From assembly GCA_947488195.1 (NCBI GenBank), contig CANKYR010000004.1, forward strand, positions 1 through 53,868: a stretch of 53,868 nucleotides of DNA, written 5' to 3'. Numbering within the stretch: the stretch's first letter is position 1; every line of letters starts with the position of its first letter. Below, in pieces: positions 38,035-46,905 of this stretch. The translations under genes and the position numbers were made by a program. Under the pieces are notes generated by a model. It did no database searches and had not been told where the DNA came from. It worked only from the letters and a program-made list of their open reading frames with translations. Source of the stretch: Flavobacteriales bacterium. GTDB taxonomy: Bacteria > Bacteroidota > Bacteroidia > Flavobacteriales_D > Sanyastnellaceae.

Positions 38035-41000
38035 TGAGAAACAATTAGCTTCTTCACTTCCGTCTTTTCTTCCGTTTGGATTTCGACATGAAATATTCCA
38101 TTTGAATAATTGGAAGTGTTGAGTTCATACCGAAGGTTTCCGTTCACAAAAATGTCTTCAACCTTCCTACTGCTTAAATCATACACGCGAATGCGCTGAA
38201 TGGCTTTATTCGAAGAAATAGAGCAGTTCATTTGAGCGGGGTTCGGAAAAATGGTTGTGCCGGTTTCTTCTGTAATTGATTCAGTAACATTTCGGTTATT
38301 ACTTTCAGATGTGAATCCAAATTGAGGCGCAATGCACAGGGTGTAAGGTGTGCCATAGTTTCCTGTTCCAAAAGAATACACCGGCGCACAGTCTACGGCG
38401 TAGCTCGTAGCGTATTCCAAAAGCGAAACATTTCCGAGATTCAAATAGTTGGTGGCATTCAAGACATTGTGCTGAATGGCGCTGCCAATAGGTGTTCCAG
38501 ACGCATCTAATTTTTGAAAGCGCCAAGTCCAAGCTGTAGCTCCGAAAGCAAACGGCGTGGCTCCGATGAATGAAATACGCGGCTTGGTAGTCACAATGCA
38601 GCGGTCTACAAAACGCAAAATCGAAAGCGGTTGCGCGTTGATGTGAATGTTGCAAGTTCCGGAAGATGGGAGTGTTATGATTTCGTTCTGACCACTTCCG
38701 TTGGGAAGGGAATACACATTGCTCACCGTTATTTCGTAATCAGTATCGTGATGAAGATTTGGAAACACACTGCTCAAAATAACTTGCGGAGCAGGTTGAT
38801 TCTTTAAAGCGTTCTGCCCAGCACCACTTCCCAAAACTCCAAAAAACTGAAATCGATAGGTCGCTCCAGTTGCGGGTTGTGCTTTGAAGAATTGTCCCAT
38901 ACTGAAGTTTACACTCGGATTGTTTCCGCATGCCCCTCTTTTCAGTTGGCGAACACAAAGGGTATAGGCTCCATTTCCAACGAAGTCATTCGTTGAAACA
39001 ATTCCAACATAATAAGTTTGTCCAGCAACAAGGCTAGATGTATTTAAAATTTCATTTCCAGTTGAAGTTAAATCTTCCGAATCAATCAATTCGTAATTCG
39101 CATTTCGAAGCTCAATGCGAATGTTCTCCGTGCTGTTTGCTGAAATACTTGCGCCCGTTGTGAATGCAGTGAAACGCCCCCATTTGTCGTGGCGATTCGA
39201 ATTACCCAAACCAAAAGCTTCAGTAGGCAGGCTATTCAGAAGGCTTCCGTTAATGGTGTTGCAAACGGGATAGTAGGTAGAGTTGATGAGTAGCGCGTTG
39301 CTTGGATCTTCGCCGATGCTTGGACAAGTCCAAGTCGCTGTCGTGTTGAAAGCACCGTTCGTTAGCGCGTCAATCCAAATGGAATAAGAATTTCCAGCCA
39401 CTAAGTACATGAGGAAATTACCGTAATTGCTTTCAAGACAAGTTGCGTTCGAGTAATCACAAAGGCCATCATTTTCCTTGTATGAAACTGCGAGGTTTAG
39501 CGAATTGGAAGAAAAGTTAAACCCATATGTTCCGGTGTAATTCGGAGTGAAGTTGAAAATGAATTCACGTCCAACAGCGCTTCCACAAGCATTTTCAGAA
39601 AGCGATCCGTTTCCTCCAAAGGAAAGAGGATAGGTGCTTCCGCAGGTTAAGTTCGTTGCAGAATTACAGTCGGGTGCATTCCAATTCGTGGTGAAGGAAA
39701 TACCATTGCTCCATAAGCTGTGATCTACTTGTCCGCAATCCTGCCGAACATAGACGTAATACGTGGTGTTCTCTTCAAGGTTTGAAAGGGGAGTGGCAGT
39801 GAAAGGCACGCCATATATCGTAGCATTTGTAATGTTAAGTGCATTAATATCGGTCCCTAAATTTGTAGAGCTCACCAACACATCAAAGGCTCCTGCTGCG
39901 TTTAAAGACGTCCATTGCAGAAACACTCCTGAAGACGTTATGTTGGAAATGTTTGCTGCTAATGGGGTGGAACAAGTTGGATTGCTCAGGCAAAAAGTAA
40001 AGTTTCCAGACGCGTTTTGCAAACTGAAAAATTGAAGGTAGTAGTTCGTTCCGGCGTTGAGACCTTCAACCACTGTTCCGCCAACACTTGAGGCATTCGC
40101 TACACAAAAAACGGAGATGAGATTTCCGCATGTCCCGCTATAGACAGCTACTCCAATATCTGCGCTTGCAGACGCGTTCATGACTAATTCAATATCGCTG
40201 TCTACTGGGACAAAGGTGTACCACACATCATTAAGCGTATTGAAAGAAGAAAAGCAAGAGGGTTGATTATTGGATGGTGTTGAGCATGAAGTTGAAGTCA
40301 TTTGCATGCCTGCGCAAACGGCATTACTCACGTTTCCGAGAGCTAACGCTTGATTGCAATTGTCGTTTGATGGCAACGCGCAAAGAGGGGCGCAACTGGC
40401 ATTCAATATGAAATTGTAACTGGTGTTAGGCTGCGTATTTGCGTGCACTCGAATGAAATAATTTGTTCCAGAATGAGCATTGAAAGATATGTAAGAAGAA
40501 GATCCGTTCAATTCGCACAAAGGGTTGTCGTCATTTGCCGCAACGCAGCTCAAGTTCGAACAATCACCAGAATAGACTGAAAGCTGCGAGTCGAAAAGCG
40601 TTAAACCGCATGTTGAAAGAGTGACATAGGAATCGTTTCCAGTGAATGAATACCACACGCCATCTTCGCCGTTTCCTTGTGATAAACAATTCGGCACGTT
40701 GTCAAGTGTAGCTCCATTCAAGGTGCCTGACAGACTGCTTCCGCAAGAAATGTTTTGCGCATTCACACATTCATCGTTAGCCGGGGCAATCTGCGCACAG
40801 TTCATTGAAATAGATCCGCCAAGATTTGCAGAACTCAATTGAAGGTCAACACAAAACACATACACATTGCCAACAGACAAATTGATAAAATCGGTTGAAG
40901 AGCTTCCTGAATATATTCCTAAACAATTCCAATTAGTGCCCAGACACTCGCCGTAGCGCATCTCATAGGCTGTAGACGTTCCGCCGAACTCATCGATCGA

Positions 41001-41231
41001 GACAAAATAATTTCCAGATACCGTAGGCTCGAAAACATAATAGGTTTCATTTCCTTCGTTTTGAAATCCACAATAGCTGGTGTTGTCGTTTCCTACACCT
41101 GCATTAATTAGCATGCTCCAAGGGCTTCCGCACTGTAAGGTATTCGCGACAGAGCAATCAATTTGACCTTTCATTCCGAAAGAAATCGAAAGAAGAACTG
41201 TCAGCGAGATAATAGAAAAAATCTTTTGCAT
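38031..41231 (-). CDS. T9SS type A sorting protein with fibronectin type III and adhesin-like domains
   Basis: A 1066-residue secreted protein: signal peptide (cleavage after SFGMKGQ, near residue 22), three cysteine-rich beta domains of about 130 residues (phrases NDECVNAQNISCG, GEDGVWYSFTG and NDNCNQALALG, similar to pre-peptidase C-terminal-like domains), a fibronectin type III domain (about 415-515, with PLSNLEENTTYYVYVRQDCG), further beta domains and a type A sorting domain (last 75 residues, TIFPNPAQMNCSIS ... NGIFHVEIQ). No protease or hydrolase motif is visible, so a surface adhesin or scaffold is the best guess. The repeated cysteines suggest disulfides after export by the type IX system. 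Confidence 0.88.
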   Translation of the reverse strand: MQKIFSIISLTVLLSISFGMKGQIDCSVANTLQCGSPWSMLINAGVGNDNTSYCGFQNEGNETYYVFEPTVSGNYFVSIDEFGGTSTAYEMRYGECLGTNWNCLGIYSGSSSTDFINLSVGNVYVFCVDLQLSSANLGGSISMNCAQIAPANDECVNAQNISCGSSLSGTLNGATLDNVPNCLSQGNGEDGVWYSFTGNDSYVTLSTCGLTLFDSQLSVYSGDCSNLSCVAANDDNPLCELNGSSSYISFNAHSGTNYFIRVHANTQPNTSYNFILNASCAPLCALPSNDNCNQALALGNVSNAVCAGMQMTSTSCSTPSNNQPSCFSSFNTLNDVWYTFVPVDSDIELVMNASASADIGVAVYSGTCGNLISVFCVANASSVGGTVVEGLNAGTNYYLQFFSLQNASGNFTFCLSNPTCSTPLAANISNITSSGVFLQWTSLNAAGAFDVLVSSTNLGTDINALNITNATIYGVPFTATPLSNLEENTTYYVYVRQDCGQVDHSLWSNGISFTTNWNAPDCNSATNLTCGSTYPLSFGGNGSLSENACGSAVGREFIFNFTPNYTGTYGFNFSSNSLNLAVSYKENDGLCDYSNATCLESNYGNFLMYLVAGNSYSIWIDALTNGAFNTTATWTCPSIGEDPSNALLINSTYYPVCNTINGSLLNSLPTEAFGLGNSNRHDKWGRFTAFTTGASISANSTENIRIELRNANYELIDSEDLTSTGNEILNTSSLVAGQTYYVGIVSTNDFVGNGAYTLCVRQLKRGACGNNPSVNFSMGQFFKAQPATGATYRFQFFGVLGSGAGQNALKNQPAPQVILSSVFPNLHHDTDYEITVSNVYSLPNGSGQNEIITLPSSGTCNIHINAQPLSILRFVDRCIVTTKPRISFIGATPFAFGATAWTWRFQKLDASGTPIGSAIQHNVLNATNYLNLGNVSLLEYATSYAVDCAPVYSFGTGNYGTPYTLCIAPQFGFTSESNNRNVTESITEETGTTIFPNPAQMNCSISSNKAIQRIRVYDLSSRKVEDIFVNGNLRYELNTSNYSNGIFHVEIQTEEKTEVKKLIVSH

Positions 41232-41310
41232 AAGTGCGTATTTTAGCTAATCTAAGCTAACGAATTTTGAACGAAAAAGTTTCTTTGAAGTGTATTCTTA
41301 TACACGCTAA

Positions 41311-41340
41311 AAAGTGAATAGCGCCTTTCGAGCGCTATTC
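41311..41340 (-). terminator. Intrinsic terminator after ettA
   Basis: Reading the minus strand, a 9-bp stem GAATAGCGC / GCGCTATTC with a 7-nt loop is followed by ACTTTTT. It lies 16 nt after the ettA stop codon. Confidence 0.75.
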
Positions 41341-41355
41341 AGATGGTTTTTTTAA

Positions 41356-43038
41356 CTATCGTGTAAGTTTTTTGTATTTGATTCGAGTAGGTCCTGTATC
41401 GCCTAATCGTTTCTTTTTGTTCTCTTCGTATTCCGAATAAGAACCTTCAAAATAATACACTTGAGAATCGCCTTCGAAAGCAAGAATGTGCGTGCAAATG
41501 CGGTCTAAGAACCAACGGTCGTGACTAATCACAACGGCACATCCCGCGAAGTTTTGAATTCCTTCCTCCAACGCACGTAGCGTGTTAATGTCAATGTCGT
41601 TCGTCGGCTCATCGAGCAAAAGCACATTCGCTTCTGTTTTCAATGTCATTGCTAGGTGCAAGCGATTGCGCTCTCCACCCGATAACACGCCGCATTTCTT
41701 TTGTTGATCTCCACCGGCAAAGTTGAACTTGCTGCAGTAGGCACGAGAGTTAATGGTTTGTCCACCCAAATCAATGACTTCGTTTCCACCGCTAATTACT
41801 TCGTAGACACTTTTCTGTGGGTCAATTTCGCCGTGACGTTGATCCACGTATCCAATCTGCACGGTATCTCCAACTTTGAACTCACCGCTATCTGGTGTTT
41901 CTTCTCCCATAATCATGCGGAACATAGTAGTCTTACCAGCACCATTCGGCCCAATAACACCAACAATTCCAGCTGGAGGAAGTTTGAACGAAAGATTTTC
42001 AATGAGCAAACGATCTCCAAATGATTTCGAAATTTCAACCGCGTCAATAACGTCATTTCCTAAACGAGGACCGTTCGGAATTGGAAGTTCAAGCTTAGCG
42101 TCTTTTTCACGTTCACCTTCCGACATCATTTTGTCGTAATTCTGAATACGCGCTTTGTTCTTTGCCTGACGGCCCTTCGGATTCATTCGAACCCACTCTA
42201 ATTCACGCTCCAATATTTTTCTGCGCTTGCTTTCTTGTTTTTCCTCAGCAGCAAGGCGTTTCGATTTTTGATCCAACCATTCAGTGTAATTTCCTTCCCA
42301 TGGAATTCCTTCTCCGCGATCCAATTCAAGAATCCATCCCGCTACATTGTCCAAGAAATAACGGTCGTGGGTAACGGCCAATACGGTTCCTGGATATTGC
42401 TGCAGGTGTTGCTCCAACCATTCAACGCTTTCCGCATCCAAGTGGTTGGTAGGCTCATCCAATAACAAGACATCTGGATTTTGAAGCAGAAGTCTACAAA
42501 GTGCAACACGACGTCGTTCTCCACCGCTTAATTTTTCAATCAAAGAGTCTTCATCTGGACAACGCAGCGCATCCATGGCAATGGATAATTTGGTGTCCAA
42601 ATCCCATCCGCCTAACGCTTCAATTTTATCTTGAACAGTAGCTTGGCGATCCATTAACGCCTGCATTTTATCAGGATCGTTTAGAATTTCTTCATCGCCA
42701 AACTTCATGTTAATCTCTTCGTATTCTTTCAATACATCAGTGATGGGTTTAACCCCTTCTTCAACAATTTCACGAACCGTTTTGGTGTCGTCCAATTGCG
42801 GTTCTTGTGGAAGGTAACCGACAGAATATCCTGCAGACCATACTACATCGCCTTGAAACTCTTGGTCGAGGTTAGCAATGATTTTCATAACGGTAGATTT
42901 ACCAGAACCGTTCAAACCAATGATGCCAATCTTGGCTCCGTAATAAAACGATAGGTAAATGTCTTTTATAATGTGTTTGCCAGTAGGGGTGTACTTGTTT
43001 ACACCCACCATGGAGAATATGATTTTTTTGTCGCTCAT
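41356..43038 (-). CDS. ettA: Energy-dependent translational throttle protein EttA (ABC-F ATPase)
   Basis: A cytoplasmic ABC-F protein of 560 residues with two ATP-binding cassettes and no membrane domain. It binds the ribosomal E site and gates entry into the elongation cycle according to ATP/ADP ratio. Walker A of the first cassette is GLNGSGKST (41-49), with signature LSGGERRRVALCRLLL and Walker B LLLDEPTNHLDAESVEWLE. The second has GPNGAGKTT and LSGGERNRLHLAMTL. The start motif FSMVGVNKYTPTGKHI and the length identify the EttA subgroup rather than Uup or antibiotic-resistance ABC-F proteins. It lies 31 nt after waaA, with a -7 box TATCTTTG (43063-43056 minus) in the gap. Confidence 0.95.
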   Translation of the reverse strand: MSDKKIIFSMVGVNKYTPTGKHIIKDIYLSFYYGAKIGIIGLNGSGKSTVMKIIANLDQEFQGDVVWSAGYSVGYLPQEPQLDDTKTVREIVEEGVKPITDVLKEYEEINMKFGDEEILNDPDKMQALMDRQATVQDKIEALGGWDLDTKLSIAMDALRCPDEDSLIEKLSGGERRRVALCRLLLQNPDVLLLDEPTNHLDAESVEWLEQHLQQYPGTVLAVTHDRYFLDNVAGWILELDRGEGIPWEGNYTEWLDQKSKRLAAEEKQESKRRKILERELEWVRMNPKGRQAKNKARIQNYDKMMSEGEREKDAKLELPIPNGPRLGNDVIDAVEISKSFGDRLLIENLSFKLPPAGIVGVIGPNGAGKTTMFRMIMGEETPDSGEFKVGDTVQIGYVDQRHGEIDPQKSVYEVISGGNEVIDLGGQTINSRAYCSKFNFAGGDQQKKCGVLSGGERNRLHLAMTLKTEANVLLLDEPTNDIDINTLRALEEGIQNFAGCAVVISHDRWFLDRICTHILAFEGDSQVYYFEGSYSEYEENKKKRLGDTGPTRIKYKKLTR

Positions 43039-43055
43039 AGTGAAAATTTGAGAGA

Positions 43056-43063
43056 CAAAGATA
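43056..43063 (-). promoter_or_regulatory. -7 promoter element TATCTTTG for ettA
   Basis: Minus-strand TAnnTTTG match in the 31-bp gap between waaA and ettA, 17 nt before the ettA start. It would allow ettA to be expressed apart from waaA. No -33 TTG at 19 bp. Confidence 0.45.
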
Positions 43064-43069
43064 CGCTAC

Positions 43070-44308
43070 CTAAGCGCTGTATTTTTCTATTCCTTTTAAA
43101 ATAAAAGAAGTCGCACCAGCATGTTCTTCCACATACTTTTTTCCAATATTTGGAATGGTGTTTTCGTGTCGGCAATGTTCAACAAAAGATGATAGATTCT
43201 CGAGAGTTTCTATCGGAAATGCACATCTGATTTTAACTAGATCAACAGCCTCTTGAAATTTCTTGTAATTCGGTCCAAATGCCATCGGAATTCCATAAAC
43301 GGCAATTTCCAGAGAGTTGTGCAAACCCTTGCCAAATCCGCCTCCCAGGACAACCGCATCTGCTTCTGCATATATGGAAGACAGCATTCCAATGGAGTCA
43401 ACAATGAGCACGCGCGCTTCAGTGTTTTTTTCTGGTTGGAAGGAAGATAGAAGGACAGCTCCAAACTTTTCAAAACGAGTCAAAGATTCTTGAATACGTG
43501 TTGCATGAATTTCGTGCGGAACAACGCAAATGTTCAAGTCGTTCACGCGAGAGAGAAGCATTGCAATAAGTGATTCTTCCTCGGTATAGCTTGATCCCAA
43601 AACAATAAGAAAATTATTTTGTTTGAAGGAAGAAATCCAAGCGAGTTCTTTCGGCGAATTTGCAATTTCCATCACACGGTCGAAGCGAGTGTCGCCTGAA
43701 AGCGTGACATTGTTAAACGTGATTTTTTTTAATAATTGAAGGGTGCTTTCATTCTGAACGAAGAAGTGGGTAACCGCCTTCAATGTTGACTTCCAGACAA
43801 ATCCATGCCATTTGAAAAAACGTTGATCATCGCGAAGAATCACTGAAATGCAAAACAGTTCCGCTTTGTTTTTTTTAAGTTGAAGGAAATAGTTCATCCA
43901 AAATTCATACTTCACAAAAAAAGCTTGTGAAGGGTTGAGAATTTTTACAAATTTCCGAGCATTGAAATAGGTGTCAAGTGGTAAGTATCCAATCCAATCT
44001 GCACCTGAATAATTTTTTCGCACTTCGTATCCGGAAGGAGAAAAAAAAGTAAGCGCAACCACTGAATTTGCATATCGTTTTTTAAGAGCTTCCATCACGG
44101 GCCGTCCCTGCTCGAATTCGCCCAAAGAGGCGCAATGGAACCAAATCACTTCTGCGTCAATCGGAATGGAATTACGCCATTTATTTAATGAGGAAATAGA
44201 ACTTTTTCTTCCGGTATTTCCTGTTCGGATTTTCTTATTGAATAGCCCAGCAAATGGAAGAGAGACTTCAATGATTTGCCAAACAATAGAATAAATAAAT
44301 CGAAACAT
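43070..44308 (-). CDS. waaA: 3-deoxy-D-manno-octulosonic acid (Kdo) transferase
   Basis: Inner-membrane-associated GT30 glycosyltransferase of 412 residues that transfers Kdo from CMP-Kdo to lipid A precursors. An N-terminal hydrophobic anchor (about 1-22) is followed by the family motif FHCASLGEFEQGRP with the catalytic base E64, and the C-terminal half has VVLGGGFGKGLHNSLEIAVYG and GPNYKKFQEA, the CMP-binding region. It starts 1 nt after the stop of the upstream outer-membrane protein gene, so the two are in one operon. The 31-nt gap to ettA contains a possible separate promoter. Confidence 0.95.
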   Translation of the reverse strand: MFRFIYSIVWQIIEVSLPFAGLFNKKIRTGNTGRKSSISSLNKWRNSIPIDAEVIWFHCASLGEFEQGRPVMEALKKRYANSVVALTFFSPSGYEVRKNYSGADWIGYLPLDTYFNARKFVKILNPSQAFFVKYEFWMNYFLQLKKNKAELFCISVILRDDQRFFKWHGFVWKSTLKAVTHFFVQNESTLQLLKKITFNNVTLSGDTRFDRVMEIANSPKELAWISSFKQNNFLIVLGSSYTEEESLIAMLLSRVNDLNICVVPHEIHATRIQESLTRFEKFGAVLLSSFQPEKNTEARVLIVDSIGMLSSIYAEADAVVLGGGFGKGLHNSLEIAVYGIPMAFGPNYKKFQEAVDLVKIRCAFPIETLENLSSFVEHCRHENTIPNIGKKYVEEHAGATSFILKGIEKYSA

Positions 44309-44309
44309 G

Positions 44310-45062
44310 TTAGTAGATGTAGAAGTCGTTGGGTGCGCGCTGATACAAGTTTAAAATCCACCCTGCACGCAAACCAAAAAGCATATCCAATCGCTTTTCA
44401 GTGTCCTGTGTTTGCGTATCGAGATTCCATTCTCTTCTGCTCTGGGTAAAGCCTTCAGCTGCTTGGGCCCCGATGTAAAAATTAACGAGCCTGTTATTGC
44501 TTAAATGATAATAACCAATAAACTGATTGACTGAGAGTCCATTCGTTAATCGGTCATATCCTTTTAAATAATCTCCCTCAAGCTGTGTAATTTTTGCTTC
44601 CTGATGCTCGAGCCGTATTTTATGCTGAATTAAACCGACGCCTGCAGTAATCAATAGGCCTGAGTTTATATTAGGACCAATAATTGGGAACAATTTCCCA
44701 CCTTGTAAAAAGACATTGAATCCTCTTTCTTGAATGAACATTGTTGCAATTTGCCCCTGTTCGTCAAGAATCTCACCTCGCGAGGTAAGCAGATTACTTA
44801 GCAAATTCGGCTCATGAACCTTGTTTCCAAAGAGGTAATTGAACTGAACACCGTAGTACCAATTTTTTTTATCCTTCACATGGAATCCCACCTCAAGACT
44901 TCCGTTATTTCCGAACCTATTAGCCAAGTCTCCGCCAGGAGTGGAGTATCCGTAACCAACGGTTACATGCGGATTGAAAAGTGAAGAGTCACGGACTTGC
45001 CATTGTCCAAATGAAAAAAAGCATGCCAATTGCAGAAATGCAAGGAGAGTTAGTTTCTTCAT
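44310..45062 (-). CDS. Outer-membrane beta-barrel protein of unknown function
   Basis: A 250-residue protein with a signal peptide (MKKLTLLAFLQLACFFSFGQ) and a mature part of alternating hydrophobic strands (HVTVGYGYSTPGGDL, WYYGVQFNYLFGN, LFGLRAGWILNLYQ), typical of small outer-membrane barrels, with the last residues IY. The ATG at 45062 is preferred over the one eight codons upstream because a -7 promoter element occupies the intervening bases. It is co-transcribed with waaA (1-nt gap), which suggests a link with LPS or outer-membrane biogenesis but no family name can be given. Confidence 0.75.
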   Translation of the reverse strand: MKKLTLLAFLQLACFFSFGQWQVRDSSLFNPHVTVGYGYSTPGGDLANRFGNNGSLEVGFHVKDKKNWYYGVQFNYLFGNKVHEPNLLSNLLTSRGEILDEQGQIATMFIQERGFNVFLQGGKLFPIIGPNINSGLLITAGVGLIQHKIRLEHQEAKITQLEGDYLKGYDRLTNGLSVNQFIGYYHLSNNRLVNFYIGAQAAEGFTQSRREWNLDTQTQDTEKRLDMLFGLRAGWILNLYQRAPNDFYIY

Positions 45063-45066
45063 ATTG

Positions 45067-45074
45067 CGAAAGTA
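45067..45074 (-). promoter_or_regulatory. -7-like element TACTTTCG, 4 nt before the outer-membrane protein gene
   Basis: Minus-strand TAnnTTYG variant exactly 4 nt upstream of the ATG at 45062. It supports that start codon and a leaderless mRNA for the barrel protein, waaA unit. Confidence 0.4.
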
Positions 45075-45100
45075 AATGTTATTCATTGGAAACTAAAGCT

Positions 45101-45108
45101 TAATTTTG
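45101..45108 (+). promoter_or_regulatory. -7 promoter element TAATTTTG for the second DegT gene
   Basis: Plus-strand TAnnTTTG match 20 nt before the ATG at 45129, in the divergent region with the outer-membrane protein gene. No TTG at 19 bp. Confidence 0.45.
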
Positions 45109-45128
45109 TTGCCCTTAAATTTCAATAC

Positions 45129-46259
45129 ATGTCAGTTAATATTCAAATGGTTGATCTCAAGAAACAATACTTGAAAATCAAAGAAGAGGTAGACGCAGCG
45201 GTTATTAATGTTATGACGAACGCGAACTTTATCAATGGAGCAGAGGTGAAGACGTTTCAAACTAATTTAGAAAGTTATCTAAATGTGAAGCACGTCATTC
45301 CTTGTGCAAATGGCACGGATGCATTGCAAATTGCAATGATGGGATTGGGATTAAAGCCGGGCGATGAAGTGATAACTGCTTCTTTTACCTATGTAGCCAC
45401 CGCGGAAGTTATGGCGCTATTGGGATTGGTTCCTGTTTTAGTGGAAGTAAATGAAATCGATTTCACGATTGATCCAGCTGAAATTGAAAAGGCCATTACA
45501 TCGAAGACAAAGGCTATTGTTCCAGTGCATTTGTTCGGACAGGGAGCAGATATGAACGCCATTCTGGACATAGCCAAAAAGCATAATTTATTTGTCATTG
45601 AAGACACGGCTCAAGCTCTAGGCGCATCCTACACAATGAATTCAGGAGAGACGAAATGCCTGGGCACAATCGGAGATATAGGATGCACAAGCTTTTTCCC
45701 GTCAAAAAACTTGGGTTGTTTTGGCGATGGAGGGGCATTGTTCACCAACAGCGACGAACTAGCAGCTAATTTGCGAATGATTGCGAATCACGGACAAAAA
45801 GTTCGTTATTATCACGATGTTATTGGAGTGAATTCTCGCTTGGATACAATACAAGCAGCAATATTGGACATTAAGTTAAAGCACTTAAATGAATACGCGG
45901 AAGCTCGCAGATCCGTCGCGAATTTCTATGACAATGCGCTTCAGGTAGCAGGTCTTTCGACGCCGAAAAGGATCAACGAAGGGACACATGTTTTTCATCA
46001 GTATACATTGCGCGTTTTAAACGGGCAGAGAGATGCATTAAGATCTCATTTGGAAAAGAATGGAGTGCCGAGTATGATCTATTACCCTCTTCCATTGCAT
46101 TTTCAAAAAGCCTTTGAGAATACGCGTTATCCAAAAGGGTCAATGCCCATCAGCGAACGCTTGTCAAGTGAAGTTTTGTCGTTGCCCATTCACACAGAAA
46201 TGACTTCAGAGGAACTCGATTTTATTGTGGAAAGTGTATTGGCTTTTTTCAACGATTAA
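45129..46259 (+). CDS. DegT/DnrJ/EryC1-family sugar aminotransferase (WbpE/WlbC-like)
   Basis: PLP enzyme of 376 residues forming amino sugars on nucleotide carriers. It starts with VDLKKQYLKIKEEV and shows NGTDALQIAMMGLGLKPGDE (61-80), the cofactor-binding D159 in IEDTAQALGA and the Schiff-base lysine K193 in SFFPSKNLGCFGDGGA. The SFFPSKNLG phrase fits the group that acts at C3 of the sugar (WbpE/WlbC, FdtB, QdtB) better than the PglE-like enzyme encoded at 4505. It stands alone; its usual Gfo/Idh/MocA partner is absent nearby, although a stump of such a gene survives at 20768. Sugar product unknown. Confidence 0.85.
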   Translation: MSVNIQMVDLKKQYLKIKEEVDAAVINVMTNANFINGAEVKTFQTNLESYLNVKHVIPCANGTDALQIAMMGLGLKPGDEVITASFTYVATAEVMALLGLVPVLVEVNEIDFTIDPAEIEKAITSKTKAIVPVHLFGQGADMNAILDIAKKHNLFVIEDTAQALGASYTMNSGETKCLGTIGDIGCTSFFPSKNLGCFGDGGALFTNSDELAANLRMIANHGQKVRYYHDVIGVNSRLDTIQAAILDIKLKHLNEYAEARRSVANFYDNALQVAGLSTPKRINEGTHVFHQYTLRVLNGQRDALRSHLEKNGVPSMIYYPLPLHFQKAFENTRYPKGSMPISERLSSEVLSLPIHTEMTSEELDFIVESVLAFFND

Positions 46260-46408
46260 TGGCTCCCCAGACTAGAAAAAGTGAAGAAATGGGGTATGCA
46301 GCGGTTTATATCGAAAAAAAAATGACCCTTGGCTCATATTTTTTAAGTTGAAAATCAATCAATTACAAGGTGAATTCGATTTTTTTAAAAAGAAATTGAA
46401 ATTAGTGC

Positions 46409-46438
46409 TTGTGAATGTCAAATCGTGATGTACATTTG
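46409..46438 (+). promoter_or_regulatory. Bacteroidota promoter TTG-N19-TACATTTG of the str/S10 operon
   Basis: The -33 TTG (46409-46411) and -7 TACATTTG (46431-46438) are 19 bp apart, an ideal match. It lies in the 244-bp gap before rpsL and leaves a leader of about 60 nt. Confidence 0.8.
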
Positions 46439-46452
46439 CACCCCGAATTTTC

Positions 46453-46467
46453 CGAGTCGTGTACTCG
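46453..46467 (+). promoter_or_regulatory. Small hairpin in the rpsL leader
   Basis: CGAGT-cgtgt-ACTCG forms a 5-bp stem about 10 nt after the expected transcription start and 36 nt before the rpsL ATG. It could protect the 5' end or take part in ribosomal-protein feedback; the sequence alone does not say which. Confidence 0.35.
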
Positions 46468-46503
46468 TATTAAAAATAGTGAAATAAAGGAACTTTTATA
46501 ACA

Positions 46504-46884
46504 ATGCCAACAGTTCAACAGTTAATCAAAAAGGGTCGCACACCAAAGACCTATCGCAGTAAATCAGCTGCCTTAACCTCATGTCCACAGCGTCGTGGGG
46601 TTTGTACTAAAGTGTACACCACTACTCCTAAGAAACCAAACTCAGCATTACGTAAAGTTGCTAAGGTTCGTTTAACGAATGGTTTTGAAATCATCGCCTA
46701 CATCGGCGGAGAAGGACACAACCTACAAGAGCACAGCATTGTATTGGTTCGTGGTGGTCGTGTGAAAGATTTACCAGGTGTTCGTTACCACATCGTTCGT
46801 GGAGCTTTGGATACAGCCGGTGTAAACGGTCGTGGTCAAAGAAGATCTAAGTACGGTACGAAGCGTCCAAAAGTTAAAAAATAA
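46504..46884 (+). CDS. rpsL: 30S ribosomal protein S12
   Basis: A 126-residue uS12 protein at the decoding centre. The conserved [13 protein letters not shown] (39-51) and [13 protein letters not shown] loops are intact, with lysines at the positions (K43 and the K of RVKDLPG) where changes give streptomycin resistance in other bacteria, so the wild-type sensitive residues are present. It is the first gene of the str/S10 operon behind an ideal promoter; the gap to rpsG is 21 nt. Confidence 0.99.
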   Translation: MPTVQQLIKKGRTPKTYRSKSAALTSCPQRRGVCTKVYTTTPKKPNSALRKVAKVRLTNGFEIIAYIGGEGHNLQEHSIVLVRGGRVKDLPGVRYHIVRGALDTAGVNGRGQRRSKYGTKRPKVKK

Positions 46885-46905
46885 TCGCATTAAGAATATT
46901 TTGCA

